Assembly: GCA_963774745.1 (NCBI GenBank)
Contig: CAVZGE010000010.1
Span: 78,877 to 142,876, forward strand
Length of the DNA stretch: 64,000 bases
Source of the DNA: Prado023 sp963774745
GTDB taxonomy: Bacteria > Actinomycetota > Actinomycetes > S36-B12 > CAIYMF01
Direction of reading: 5' to 3'
Below, piece by piece: positions 16,187 to 24,474 of the stretch; position 1 is the stretch's first letter; the number at the start of each line of letters is the position of its first letter. The notes below the pieces were generated by a model that saw only the letters and a program-made list of their open reading frames with translations, did no database searches and had not been told where the DNA came from. The position numbers and the translations under genes were made by a program.

Positions 16187-17989
16187 GTGACCGACGCCGC
16201 CCTGACCATGCTCACGCTCGCGGGCGTGGTGGTGCTCTTCGTGTCCAACCGGCTCCCGGTGGAGATCGTCGCGGTGGGTTCGGCCCTGGTGCTGTACGGC
16301 CTGGGGATCATCTCGCTCACCGAGGCACTGGCGGGCTTCGCCGATCCCGCAGTGCTGCTGATCGGCGCACTGTTCGTGGTCAGCGAGGGGCTGGACTCCA
16401 CCGGCGTGACGACCTGGGTCGGGCAGGCGGTCGTCAGCCGCGCCGGGACCGGCGTGCGCAGGCTGCTGCTCTACACGATGCTGCTCTCGGCCGGGCTCAC
16501 CGCGCTGATCGGCCTGAACGGCGCCGTGGCCGCGCTGCTCCCGATGACGATCGTGATGGCCATGCGCCGCTCCCTGGAGCCGTCGCGGCTGCTGATGCCG
16601 CTGGCGTTCGCGGGCAGCGCGGGAGGGTTGCTGCTGCTGACCGGCAGCCCGGTCAACGTCGTGATCTCCGACGCTGCCCAGTCGGCGGGCGTCGGCGCGT
16701 TCAGGTTCGCGGAGTTCGCCATCGCGGGCATCCCCGTGGTGGTCGGCACGATCGCGATCGTGCTGCTGTTCGGTGATCGGCTCGTCCCGCAGCGCACGAG
16801 TGACGCCCTGCCCCCGGACCTCAGCGGGCACGCCCGCACGCTGGTCGAGCACTACTCCCTGGCCCACGTCGTGCACGAACGGGTCACGGCGGGCTCCGAC
16901 CTCGTCGGCCAGCCCCGGATCGGCGTGGACCTGTCGGGCTACGCCGGGATCTCGCTGATCACGGCGGCCGACCGCTCGGGCCGGCCCACCTCCGCCGGTG
17001 TCCTCGAGGACGGCGACCGGATCACGCTGCTCGGCGACGTCGACGTCGCGCGCCGGTTCGCCCAGGAGCATGGGCTGGACGTGGAGGGGGTCCGCACCCA
17101 GGCTGACATGGCCGAGGGCCTGCTCTCGCCCGATGGTGGTGCGGCAGAGGTGATCATCCCGCCGCGGTCGGGACTCGTCGGGCGCACCGTCCAGCCCGGC
17201 CAGGTCGTCAACGGTGGGCTGGTCGTCCTGGCCGTCAGCCGGCACGACCGGGCGGCGGGCCCCGGGCCGGCGGCTCTCGAGGTCGGCGACACCCTCCTGG
17301 TCGAGGGGCCGTGGGCCCTGCTGGACGAGGTCGTGGACCACCGCGACGTCCTGGTGGTCGACTCCCCCGAGCTCGTGCGCCGCCAGGCCGTGCCGCTGGG
17401 GCCGCGCAGTGCCCGGGCGCTGGGGATCCTCGGGGTGATGGTCGTGCTGCTGATGTCGGGGGTGATCCCGGCCGTCGTCACCGCGCTGCTGGCCGCCGGT
17501 GCGATGGTCCTGCTGCGGGTGCTGACCATGGAGAAGGCCTACCGCGGCATCTCCTGGACGACCCTGCTGCTGGTGGCCGGGATGATCCCGATGTCCACGG
17601 CGATCACGAACTCCGGTGCCGGGGACCTGATCGCGACCGCCATGGTCGACTCCGTCGGCTCCTACGGCCCCACCGCCCTGCTGGCCGGGCTGTTCGTGAT
17701 CACGGTCATCTTCGGCCAGCTCATCAGCAACACGGCCACGGCGCTGGTGATGATCCCGATCGCGGTCGCCGCCGCCGACCAGCTCGGCATCTCCGCGCGA
17801 CCGGTCCTGATGAGCCTGTGCGTGGGTGCGACCGTGGCGTTCCTGACGCCCGTGGCCACGCCGGTGAACATGATGATCATGCGCCCGGCCGGCTACCGGT
17901 TCGGCGACTACTGGAAGCTCGGCCTGCCCCTGGCGCTGCTCTTCGGGCTGGTCGCGGTGCTCTGGGTGCCCATCGTCTGGTCGTTCTGA
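16187..17989 (+). CDS. SLC13/DASS-type anion transporter with central RCK-C (TrkA-C) domains
   Basis: A 600-residue membrane protein with two blocks of membrane helices (about residues 5-205 and 405-600) around a soluble middle carrying two TrkA-C-like units (about 225-310 and 315-390; IITAADRSGRPTSAGVLEDGD and IIPPRSGLVGRTV). Family hairpin motifs are seen at GSPVNVVISDAAQ and SNTATALVMIPIAVA. Members carry dicarboxylates or sulfate with Na+ or H+. The RCK-C pair may sense a small ligand. Start GTG 16187. Confidence 0.8.
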   Translation: MTDAALTMLTLAGVVVLFVSNRLPVEIVAVGSALVLYGLGIISLTEALAGFADPAVLLIGALFVVSEGLDSTGVTTWVGQAVVSRAGTGVRRLLLYTMLLSAGLTALIGLNGAVAALLPMTIVMAMRRSLEPSRLLMPLAFAGSAGGLLLLTGSPVNVVISDAAQSAGVGAFRFAEFAIAGIPVVVGTIAIVLLFGDRLVPQRTSDALPPDLSGHARTLVEHYSLAHVVHERVTAGSDLVGQPRIGVDLSGYAGISLITAADRSGRPTSAGVLEDGDRITLLGDVDVARRFAQEHGLDVEGVRTQADMAEGLLSPDGGAAEVIIPPRSGLVGRTVQPGQVVNGGLVVLAVSRHDRAAGPGPAALEVGDTLLVEGPWALLDEVVDHRDVLVVDSPELVRRQAVPLGPRSARALGILGVMVVLLMSGVIPAVVTALLAAGAMVLLRVLTMEKAYRGISWTTLLLVAGMIPMSTAITNSGAGDLIATAMVDSVGSYGPTALLAGLFVITVIFGQLISNTATALVMIPIAVAAADQLGISARPVLMSLCVGATVAFLTPVATPVNMMIMRPAGYRFGDYWKLGLPLALLFGLVAVLWVPIVWSF

Positions 17990-17998
17990 GCACCCCTG

Positions 17999-18023
17999 GG
18001 GGCTGTTGCAGCCCCATTAGGAT
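17999..18023 (+). promoter_or_regulatory. Stem-loop followed by a -10-like box before purN
   Basis: GGGGCTG-TTG-CAGCCCC (17999-18015) lies just after the transporter stop and is a plausible short terminator hairpin. It runs into TAGGAT (18018-18023), a good -10 match only 7 bp before the purN GTG, so purN may be transcribed without a leader. Confidence 0.45.
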
Positions 18024-18029
18024 GACCGC

Positions 18030-18638
18030 GTGCCACGCACCCGCCTCGTCGTCCTGATCTCCGGCTCCGGGACGCTCCTGCAGGCCCTGCTCGATGCCAG
18101 CGCCGACCAGCACTTCCCGGCCGAGGTCGTCGGCGTCCTGGCCGACTCGGCCTCAGCCGCCGGCCTGCAGCGCGCGCGGGATGCCGGCGTGCCGGCGATC
18201 CCCGTCGCGCTGGCCGGCTATCCCGACCGTGCCGCGTGGGACCACGCGCTTCGCGACGCGCTGGAGTCCTTCGAGCCCGACTGGGTGGTGTCCGCCGGGT
18301 TCATGCGGATCCTCGGCCCGGACGTGCTCTCGGCGTTCCCGATGCGGGTCGTGAACACCCACCCCGCGCTGCTGCCCAGCTTCCCCGGCGCCCACGCGGT
18401 GCGCGACGCGCTCGCCCACGGTGTGCGGGTCACCGGTTCCACGATCCACCTCGTCGACGAGGGCGTGGACACCGGCCCGATCATCGACCAGCGCCCGGTG
18501 CCGGTCGACGACGATGATGACGAGGACTCGTTGCACGAGCGGATCAAGGTCGTCGAGCGCGCGCTGCTGGTCGACGTGATCCGCCGCCTGGCCACCCACA
18601 ACGTGCACATCTCCGGCAGGAAGGTCACCCTGACATGA
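18030..18638 (+). CDS. purN: Phosphoribosylglycinamide formyltransferase
   Basis: A 202-residue enzyme that transfers formyl from 10-formyl-THF to GAR in purine synthesis. It shows LVVLISGSGTLLQALLD (phosphate-binding loop), the formyl-transfer motif NTHPALLPSFPGAHA with catalytic His, and DEGVDTGPII with catalytic Asp. It overlaps purH by 4 bp (ATGA), so the two are co-translated, and folD downstream supplies formyl-THF. Confidence 0.95.
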   Translation: MPRTRLVVLISGSGTLLQALLDASADQHFPAEVVGVLADSASAAGLQRARDAGVPAIPVALAGYPDRAAWDHALRDALESFEPDWVVSAGFMRILGPDVLSAFPMRVVNTHPALLPSFPGAHAVRDALAHGVRVTGSTIHLVDEGVDTGPIIDQRPVPVDDDDDEDSLHERIKVVERALLVDVIRRLATHNVHISGRKVTLT

Positions 18639-20215
18639 GCAATCCCGAGGGCCGGATCGCGGTCCGCCGCGCCCTGGTCAGCGTCTACGACAAGAGCGGG
18701 CTCGACGAGCTGGCCACCGCGCTGCACGCCGCCGGGGTCCAGATCGTCTCCACCGGGTCGACCGCCGCACGGATCGCCGCCGCGGGCGTCCCGGTGGTCG
18801 AGGTCTCGGAGCTCACGGGCTTCCCGGAGTGCCTCGACGGGCGGGTCAAGACGCTGCACCCGAAGGTGCACGCCGGGATCCTGGCCGACCTGCGCCTCGA
18901 CGACCACCACTCGCAGCTGGAGGCGCTGGGCATCGAGCCGTTCGGCCTCGTCGTGGTGAACCTCTACCCGTTCACCGCGACCGTGGCCTCCGGGGCGAGC
19001 CCGGATGAGTGCATCGAGCAGATCGACATCGGCGGGCCGTCGATGGTCCGCGGCGCGGCGAAGAACCACGCGAGCGTCGCGGTCGTCACCTCGCCGGACG
19101 CCTACGGCGAGGTGATCGCGGCCGTGCAGGGCGCAGGGTTCACCCTGGCCCAGCGCGCGCGCCTGGCGGCGGAGGCGTTCGTGCACACCGCCACCTACGA
19201 CATCGCGGTGGCCTCGTGGATGGGCAACGTCGTCGCCCCGACCGACGGGGGCTCCGGGTTCCCGGCGTGGGTCGGTGCCGCGTGGCAGCGGGCTGCCGTC
19301 CTGCGCTACGGCGAGAACCCGCACCAGGGCGCGGCGCTCTACACCTCGGCGCACTTCCCGGGCGGGCTGGCCTCGGCTGAGCAGCTGCACGGCAAGGAGA
19401 TGTCGTACAACAACTACGTCGACGCCGACGCGGCCCACCGCGCCGCGTATGACTTCACCGAGCCGGCCGTGGCGATCATCAAGCACGCCAACCCCTGCGG
19501 GATCGCCATCGGCTCGGACATCGCCCAGGCCCATGCCCGGGCGCACGAGACCGACCCCGTCTCGGCGTTCGGCGGGGTGATCGCCGCGAACCGTCCGGTC
19601 ACCGCCGCGATGGCAGCCCAGGTCGCCGAGGTGTTCACCGAGGTCATCGTCGCCCCCGCCTACGACGCCGACGCCCTCGAGCTGTTGACCGCGAAGAAGA
19701 ACCTGCGGATCCTCGTGGCGCCGCCGGTCCCGGCCGGCGCCGGTGCCGGTGCCGAGATCCGCCCGATCAGCGGTGGGCTGCTGATGCAGGCCCGGGATCG
19801 CATCGACGCCCCCGGTGACGACCCCACGACCTGGACCCTTGCGTGCGGTGAGCCTGCCGACGCCGCGACCCTGGCCGACCTGGAGTTCGCCTGGCGGGCC
19901 TGCCGGTCGGCGAAGTCCAACGCGATCCTGCTGGCCAGCGACGGAGCCGCTGTCGGCATCGGGATGGGCCAGGTCAACCGCGTGGACTCAGCGCGGCTCG
20001 CGGTGGCGCGTGCCGGTGAGGAGCGCGCGCTGGGCGCGGTCGCCGCCTCCGATGCGTTCTTCCCGTTCCCCGATGGGCTCGAGGTGCTGATCGCCGGCGG
20101 GGTGCGCGCGGTCGTGCAGCCGGGTGGCTCGGTGCGCGACGCCGAGGTGATCGCCGCGGCCGAGGCCGCCGGGGTCACGATGTACCTCACGGGAACGCGG
20201 CACTTCTACCACTGA
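18635..20215 (+). CDS. purH: Bifunctional AICAR formyltransferase / IMP cyclohydrolase
   Basis: A 526-residue enzyme for the last two steps of IMP synthesis. The N-terminal MGS-like domain (residues about 8-150) has ALVSVYDKSGLDELATAL and GRVKTLHPKVHAGIL; the C-terminal AICAR transformylase has YGENPHQGAALYTS and IIKHANPCGIAIG with the Lys-His catalytic pair. Length is standard and the chain is intact. Confidence 0.97.
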   Translation: MSNPEGRIAVRRALVSVYDKSGLDELATALHAAGVQIVSTGSTAARIAAAGVPVVEVSELTGFPECLDGRVKTLHPKVHAGILADLRLDDHHSQLEALGIEPFGLVVVNLYPFTATVASGASPDECIEQIDIGGPSMVRGAAKNHASVAVVTSPDAYGEVIAAVQGAGFTLAQRARLAAEAFVHTATYDIAVASWMGNVVAPTDGGSGFPAWVGAAWQRAAVLRYGENPHQGAALYTSAHFPGGLASAEQLHGKEMSYNNYVDADAAHRAAYDFTEPAVAIIKHANPCGIAIGSDIAQAHARAHETDPVSAFGGVIAANRPVTAAMAAQVAEVFTEVIVAPAYDADALELLTAKKNLRILVAPPVPAGAGAGAEIRPISGGLLMQARDRIDAPGDDPTTWTLACGEPADAATLADLEFAWRACRSAKSNAILLASDGAAVGIGMGQVNRVDSARLAVARAGEERALGAVAASDAFFPFPDGLEVLIAGGVRAVVQPGGSVRDAEVIAAAEAAGVTMYLTGTRHFYH

Positions 20216-20252
20216 CCGGGTCGGGGCCCGAGGACCGGGGAGCGAGGCGCGC

Positions 20253-21104
20253 GTGCAGACCATCGGATCCGTCGCCGAGCTGGTGGGACGTTACGACGCC
20301 GTGCTGTGCGACGTCTGGGGGGTGCTCCACGACGGCCGGACTGTGTTCCCGGGGGCGGGCGACGCGCTGATCGGGATGCGCGCCGCGGGCGTGCGCGTGG
20401 TCCTGCTGACCAACATGCCCCGACCGAGCAGCTCCATGCCCCACGCGCTGGCCCGGCTGGCCTTCCCGGACTCGGCGTGGGACGCGATCGTGACCAGCGG
20501 GGACGTGACCCGCTCCGACCTTGCGCGGCGGGCGCCCGGTCCGGTCCATCGGCTCGGCCGCGACACCGACGTCGGCCTGTGGGAGGGCCTCGGCCTGCGC
20601 TTCGTCGACGACCTGGCCGGTGCCCGGTTCCTGGCGATGGCCGGGCTGCGCGACGCGGATGAGGCCCCCAGCGACTACCGCGAGGCGTTGCGCGCCGCGC
20701 GGGACCTAGACCTGGAGCTGCTGTGCGCCAACCCGGATGTGCAGATCATGTCCGGGGGACGGCTGCGCTGGTGCGCCGGTGCCGTGGCCGAGGCGTATGC
20801 CAACCTCGGTGGCCGGGTCGTCCAGGCCGGCAAGCCGTACGCGCCCATCTACCACCGCGCCTTCGAGGTGCTCGCAGAGGTCGCCGGCCGGGCCGTCCCG
20901 CGTGCGCGGGTCCTGGTCATCGGCGACGGACCCGGGACCGACCTGCTGGGCGCGAACCGGCAGGGCCTGGACAGCCTGTTCATCGCCACCGGGATCCACG
21001 GGGACTCGTTGGTGCAGAGCGGTGAGGTGGTGCTCCCGCGGGCGCAGGAGGTGCTCGACAGGGCGGGGGTCTCGGCCACGTACATACTGCCCAGGCTCAG
21101 GTGA
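20253..21104 (+). CDS. HAD-superfamily class IIA (NagD-like) hydrolase
   Basis: A 283-residue phosphatase-like protein. Motif I is CDVWGVLHDG (nucleophile Asp), motif II includes LLTNMPRPSS, and motif III/IV is VIGDGPGTDLLGANRQGLD. It matches the TIGR01459-type class IIA subfamily, whose substrate is not established. It lies in the purN-purH-folD run, suggesting nucleotide or cofactor metabolism, which is inference. Start GTG 20253. Confidence 0.85.
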   Translation: MQTIGSVAELVGRYDAVLCDVWGVLHDGRTVFPGAGDALIGMRAAGVRVVLLTNMPRPSSSMPHALARLAFPDSAWDAIVTSGDVTRSDLARRAPGPVHRLGRDTDVGLWEGLGLRFVDDLAGARFLAMAGLRDADEAPSDYREALRAARDLDLELLCANPDVQIMSGGRLRWCAGAVAEAYANLGGRVVQAGKPYAPIYHRAFEVLAEVAGRAVPRARVLVIGDGPGTDLLGANRQGLDSLFIATGIHGDSLVQSGEVVLPRAQEVLDRAGVSATYILPRLR

Positions 21105-21223
21105 CGAGGAGGACGACACTCGGCGCACGCCGGGTCGAGGGCGGGTGGCACGAGCTCGGGGACGAGTCGTGGCAGGTCATGCTCGACCCGGAGGGCAACG
21201 TGTTCTGCGTGTGCGTGCACTGA
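21101..21223 (+). pseudogene. C-terminal remnant of a VOC/glyoxalase-like protein
   Basis: Forty codons from GTG 21101, overlapping the HAD stop, read VTRRTTLGARRVEGGWHELG and end in QVMLDPEGNVFCVCVH. The W-x-x-M-x-DPEGN-x-FC ending is the diagnostic C-terminus of actinobacterial glyoxalase-like (VOC) proteins, about 120 residues long; only the last third is present. It is either a relic of a deleted gene or a tiny translated leftover. There is no independent promoter evidence. Confidence 0.6.
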
Positions 21224-21263
21224 CCGGGCTGTGGGGGGCGTCCGGCCTGCGACAATGCTGCCT

Positions 21264-22109
21264 GTGAGTGCGACGATCCTCGACGGCAAGGCGACCGCGG
21301 CAGCGGTCAAGCGCGACCTCGCGGCCACGGTCGCCGACCTGCGGGCCCGGGGGATCGTGCCCGGGCTGGGCACGGTCCTGGTGGGCGACGATCCGGGCAG
21401 TCGCGCCTATGTCGCCGGCAAGCACCGTGACTGTGCCGAGGTCGGAATCGAGTCGATCCGCGTCGACCTGCCGGACACCGCCACCCAGGCCGACGTCCTG
21501 GCTGCCGTGCGCGAGCTCAATGCCGACCCGGCGTGCACGGGCTACATCGTGCAGCTGCCCCTGCCCCGGGGCCTGGACGCCAACGCCGTGCTCGAGGTGA
21601 TGGACCCCGCCAAGGATGCCGACGGGCTGCACCCGGTGAACCTCGGCCGCCTGGTCCTCGGCTCGCCGGCGCCGCTGCCCTGCACCCCGCGGGGCATCGT
21701 CGAGCTGTTGCGCCGCTACGACGTCCCCATCAACGGTGCCGAGGTCTGCGTGATCGGCCGCGGGGTGACCGTGGGTCGCCCCCTCGGATTGCTGCTGACC
21801 CGCAAGTCCGAGAACGCGACGGTGACGCTGTGCCACACGGGCACCCGCGACATCGCGGCCCATGCCCGGACCGCCGACATCATCGTGGCAGCCGCCGGGG
21901 TGCCGCACCTGATCACCGCCGACCTGGTGAAGACCGGGGCCGCCGTGCTCGACGTGGGCATCACGCGGACCGCCGAGGGGCTGGTCGGCGACGTCCATCC
22001 CGACGTCCGCGAGGTGGCTGGGTTCCTCGCGCCGATGCCCGGCGGCGTCGGCCCGATGACCCGGGCGATGCTCCTGGCCAACGTCGTCGAGGCCGCGGCC
22101 CGGTCATGA
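21264..22109 (+). CDS. folD: Methylenetetrahydrofolate dehydrogenase / cyclohydrolase
   Basis: A 281-residue bifunctional enzyme interconverting 5,10-methylene-THF and 10-formyl-THF. Visible motifs are SRAYVAGKHRDC with the catalytic Lys, QLPLPRGLD, DPAKDADGLHPVN, and the NADP loop VIGRGVTVGRPLG. The upstream GACAATGCT resembles a -10 box, so a leaderless GTG at 21264 is preferred; ATG 21255 would add three residues. The stop overlaps the next ATG. Confidence 0.93.
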   Translation: MSATILDGKATAAAVKRDLAATVADLRARGIVPGLGTVLVGDDPGSRAYVAGKHRDCAEVGIESIRVDLPDTATQADVLAAVRELNADPACTGYIVQLPLPRGLDANAVLEVMDPAKDADGLHPVNLGRLVLGSPAPLPCTPRGIVELLRRYDVPINGAEVCVIGRGVTVGRPLGLLLTRKSENATVTLCHTGTRDIAAHARTADIIVAAAGVPHLITADLVKTGAAVLDVGITRTAEGLVGDVHPDVREVAGFLAPMPGGVGPMTRAMLLANVVEAAARS

Positions 22110-22501
22110 CCGACGTCCCACCCGGCGCCTCGTGGCCCCCGGCCGCACCGGACCCGGTGGACGCCTCAGGGCTGGGCTTCACCCGCGATCGGGTCGAGGA
22201 GGATGCGGCCGCCTCGGTCGATGCGGCGCGTGGTGCTGGTGGTCCGCCCCTGCAGTGGCCGCTGATGCTCGTGCTCGCCGGACTTCTGGTCTCGCTGATC
22301 GTGGTGGCCACGGATCACTTCCGCCGTGGCTCGGTGCTGTTCGCGGGGTTCGTCGTCGGTGCGTTCTTCCTGCGGCTCTTCCTGCCGGAGCGCGATGCCG
22401 GGTGGCTGGCCGTTCGTGGCAGGGGCATCGACCTGCTGTGCCTGGGCCTGCTGGGGATCGGGCTGTCGGTGTTCGCGCTCATCGTCCCGCCGCCGTCGTA
22501 G
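22106..22501 (+). CDS. DUF3017 family membrane protein
   Basis: A 131-residue protein with a polar proline-rich N-terminus (about 50 residues) and three hydrophobic helices (WPLMLVLAGLLVSLIVVATD; VLFAGFVVGAFFLRLFLP; IDLLCLGLLGIGLSVFALIV). Size, topology and position directly after folD match actinobacterial DUF3017. It is translationally coupled to folD by an ATGA overlap. Function unknown. Confidence 0.8.
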   Translation: MTDVPPGASWPPAAPDPVDASGLGFTRDRVEEDAAASVDAARGAGGPPLQWPLMLVLAGLLVSLIVVATDHFRRGSVLFAGFVVGAFFLRLFLPERDAGWLAVRGRGIDLLCLGLLGIGLSVFALIVPPPS

Positions 22502-22586
22502 CGGGGACCGGATCGGGGTCGCCGCGCGAGCACTCGCGGCCCACTGGGTGCGCCCGGAGCCCCATCAGGTCGCCCGGAGCCGGGCG

Positions 22587-22628
22587 AGTAGGCTGGACGG
22601 GCACCTGAGAGCGTCGGTGGACCGACGC
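22587..22628 (+). promoter_or_regulatory. mdh promoter region with a perfect dyad
   Basis: GTAGGCT near 22588 gives a TAGGCT -10-like box, followed by GCGTCGGT-GG-ACCGACGC (22611-22628), an 18-bp perfect palindrome in the leader 16 bp before the mdh ATG. It could be an operator or a hairpin occluding the leader. Confidence 0.45.
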
Positions 22629-22644
22629 GCGAGAGAGGAAACCA

Positions 22645-23604
22645 ATGTCCCTGAACGGCAAGGTAACCGTCGTCGGCGCCGGGTTCTACGGCTCCACCAC
22701 CGCCCAGCGGCTGGCTGAGTACAACGTCTTCGAGACGGTCGTCCTGACCGACATCCTCGAGGGCCGCGCAGAGGGCCTGGCCCTCGACCTCAACCAGTCC
22801 CGGCCGATCGAGGGATTCGAGACGACGGTCGTCGGCCAGACCACCGATCCCGCCACGGGTGCGGGCTACGAGGCCACCGCCGGCTCGGACGTCGTGGTCA
22901 TCACCGCGGGCCTGCCGCGCAAGCCGGGCATGAGCCGGATGGACCTGATCGAGACCAACGCGCGCATCGTGCGCAACGTGGCCGAGAACGTGGTCGCGCA
23001 CTCGCCGAACGCCGTCATCGTCGTGGTCTCCAACCCGCTTGACGAGATGACCGCCCTGACCCAGCTGGCCTCCGGGCTGCCGAAGAACCAGGTCATCGGC
23101 CAGGCCGGCATGCTCGACACCGCGCGCTTCACCAACTTCGTGGCCGTCGAGCTCGGCGTCCCGGTGGGTTCGGTGAAGACCCTGACCCTGGGATCGCACG
23201 GCGACACGATGGTGCCGGTGCCCTCACGCTGCACGGTCGACGGCACGCCCCTGTCCGAGCTGCTGCCCGCGGAGAAGATCGAGGAGCTCGTCGTGCGCAC
23301 CCGCAACGGCGGGGCCGAGGTCGTGGCGCTGCTCAAGACCGGGTCGGCGTTCTACGCCCCGTCGGCGGCGGCAGCGCGGATGGCCAAGGCCGTCATCGAG
23401 GACTCCGGGCTGGTCATGCCGGTGTGTGCGTGGGTCGACGGTGAGTACGGCATCGAGGGCGTGTACCTCGGCGTCGAGGCCGAGATCGGCCGCGGTGGCG
23501 TGCGTCGCGTGGTCGAGGGCGACCTCACCGAGACCGAGCTCGCCGGGCTCAAGGAGGCCGCCGAAGCTGTCCGTGCCAAGCAGGCGGACGTCCAGAGCCT
23601 GTAG
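22645..23604 (+). CDS. mdh: Malate dehydrogenase
   Basis: A 319-residue NAD-dependent enzyme of the citrate cycle, of the LDH-like type. Residues about 7-14 form the Rossmann loop (VVGAGFYGS); substrate arginines lie in LPRKPGMSRMDL; the active-site His is in LGSHGDTMVPV. GAGAGAGGAAACCA gives a good ribosome site. Distinguishing malate from lactate dehydrogenase rests on the MDH-like PRKPGMSRMDL loop. A terminator follows. Confidence 0.9.
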   Translation: MSLNGKVTVVGAGFYGSTTAQRLAEYNVFETVVLTDILEGRAEGLALDLNQSRPIEGFETTVVGQTTDPATGAGYEATAGSDVVVITAGLPRKPGMSRMDLIETNARIVRNVAENVVAHSPNAVIVVVSNPLDEMTALTQLASGLPKNQVIGQAGMLDTARFTNFVAVELGVPVGSVKTLTLGSHGDTMVPVPSRCTVDGTPLSELLPAEKIEELVVRTRNGGAEVVALLKTGSAFYAPSAAAARMAKAVIEDSGLVMPVCAWVDGEYGIEGVYLGVEAEIGRGGVRRVVEGDLTETELAGLKEAAEAVRAKQADVQSL

Positions 23605-23631
23605 CGCGACCCGCGCGACCAGCGCGACCTC

Positions 23632-23660
23632 GAGGCGGGCCTCCCACAGGGGCCCGCCTC
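23632..23660 (+). terminator. Intrinsic terminator after mdh
   Basis: GAGGCGGGCC and GGCCCGCCTC form a perfect 10-bp GC stem with a 9-base loop, 28 bp after the mdh stop. There is no long T-run, as is common in high-GC actinobacteria. Confidence 0.75.
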
Positions 23661-23666
23661 GTTCGC

Positions 23667-23755
23667 GTGCTGGTGTTCGGCGCCTGGTGTCCGGCGCCCG
23701 GTGTTCGGTGTTCGGGCGCCCGGTGTCCGGTGTCCCGTGTTCGGCGTTCGGGGTC
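23667..23755. repeat. Degenerate GGTGTTCGG / GGTGTCCGG tandem repeats
   Basis: Short units alternating GGTGTTCGGCGCC, GGTGTCCGGCGCCC and GGTGTTCGGTGTTCGGGCG recur through this intergenic stretch. No gene is supported over 23605-23991; the rest of it holds the palindrome and the 9-bp repeat listed separately. Confidence 0.6.
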
Positions 23756-23865
23756 CCGCCACGCCCATTGACGCCCGCGACCCACCACGGGCCTCAACGG
23801 CGGCCGCCTTGCCTACCGCCCAGAGCCCTCCCGCTCTTCCTCCAAGCCCGTTTGCCCTCCCCATC

Positions 23866-23919
23866 GGTGATCCATGCAGGTTCGGTGGGCTAGAGAGTCG
23901 CCAACCTGAATGGATCACC
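23866..23919. repeat. Intergenic 17-bp inverted repeat
   Basis: GGTGATCCATGCAGGTT (23866-23882) and AACCTGAATGGATCACC (23903-23919) pair at 16 of 17 bases around a 20-base loop. The right arm runs straight into a GGATCACCG tandem array. Confidence 0.8.
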
Positions 23920-23947
23920 GGGATCACCGGGATCACCGGGATCACCG
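23912..23947. repeat. 9-bp tandem repeat GGATCACCG x4
   Basis: Four perfect head-to-tail copies beginning inside the right arm of the preceding palindrome, which suggests slippage expansion of that arm. Confidence 0.9.
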
Positions 23948-23991
23948 GATCCGCCGGTTGGCCCGGGGCCGCAGTGGGCGTTGCGGGCGGA

Positions 23992-24474
23992 TCAGGCGTC
24001 GGGGAGGACGTCCTCGCCGGCGAAGTAGGCGCGCAGGCGGTCCAGCACTCGGCCCCATGCGGCGTCGAAGTAGTCGAAGGCCTCGTCCCACTGGCCGCCG
24101 TCGCCCCACCCGAGCTGGGAGAGCTCGACCCGGGTGCCCTCGTCGACCTCGTCGGGACGCAGCCGCAGCAGCATCACCGTGCGTTGGGCGCGGGCCTCGG
24201 CCAGGTGCGGGGGCGCGTTCCACGTGACGGTCAGCATGGTCGGTGCCTGGAAGCCGATCACGGTGCAGTCCTCGGATCCGCGGGAACCCGGCTCCGCCTC
24301 GGTCAGGAAGTACCACTCGTAGGGGCCGCCGACGCGCAGCTCGATCCGGGAGTCGTCCACCAGCCACGAACGGATGCCGGCGTCGGTCGTCCAGGCCCAC
24401 CAGACGTCCTCGACCGGGGCGTCCACGGTCACGGCCTTGTGCACGACGCGCTCAGATGCGGGGAAGTGGGTCAC
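23992..24474 (-). CDS. SRPBCC/AHSA1-family protein
   Basis: A 160-residue START-like fold protein. It has the family opening VVHKAVTVDAPVEDVWWAWTTD, a central GGPYEWYF strand and the C-terminal long helix YFDAAWGRVLDRLRAYF that closes the hydrophobic cavity. Members bind lipids or other small hydrophobic molecules; the ligand is unknown. Start GTG 24472-24474 overlaps the end of thpR by 4 bp, so the two form one transcript. Confidence 0.8.
   Translation of the reverse strand: MTHFPASERVVHKAVTVDAPVEDVWWAWTTDAGIRSWLVDDSRIELRVGGPYEWYFLTEAEPGSRGSEDCTVIGFQAPTMLTVTWNAPPHLAEARAQRTVMLLRLRPDEVDEGTRVELSQLGWGDGGQWDEAFDYFDAAWGRVLDRLRAYFAGEDVLPDA

Noticed and set aside
23912..23947. Possible CRISPR-like array
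   Set aside because: Units are 9 bp, contiguous and without spacers; it is a simple tandem repeat.
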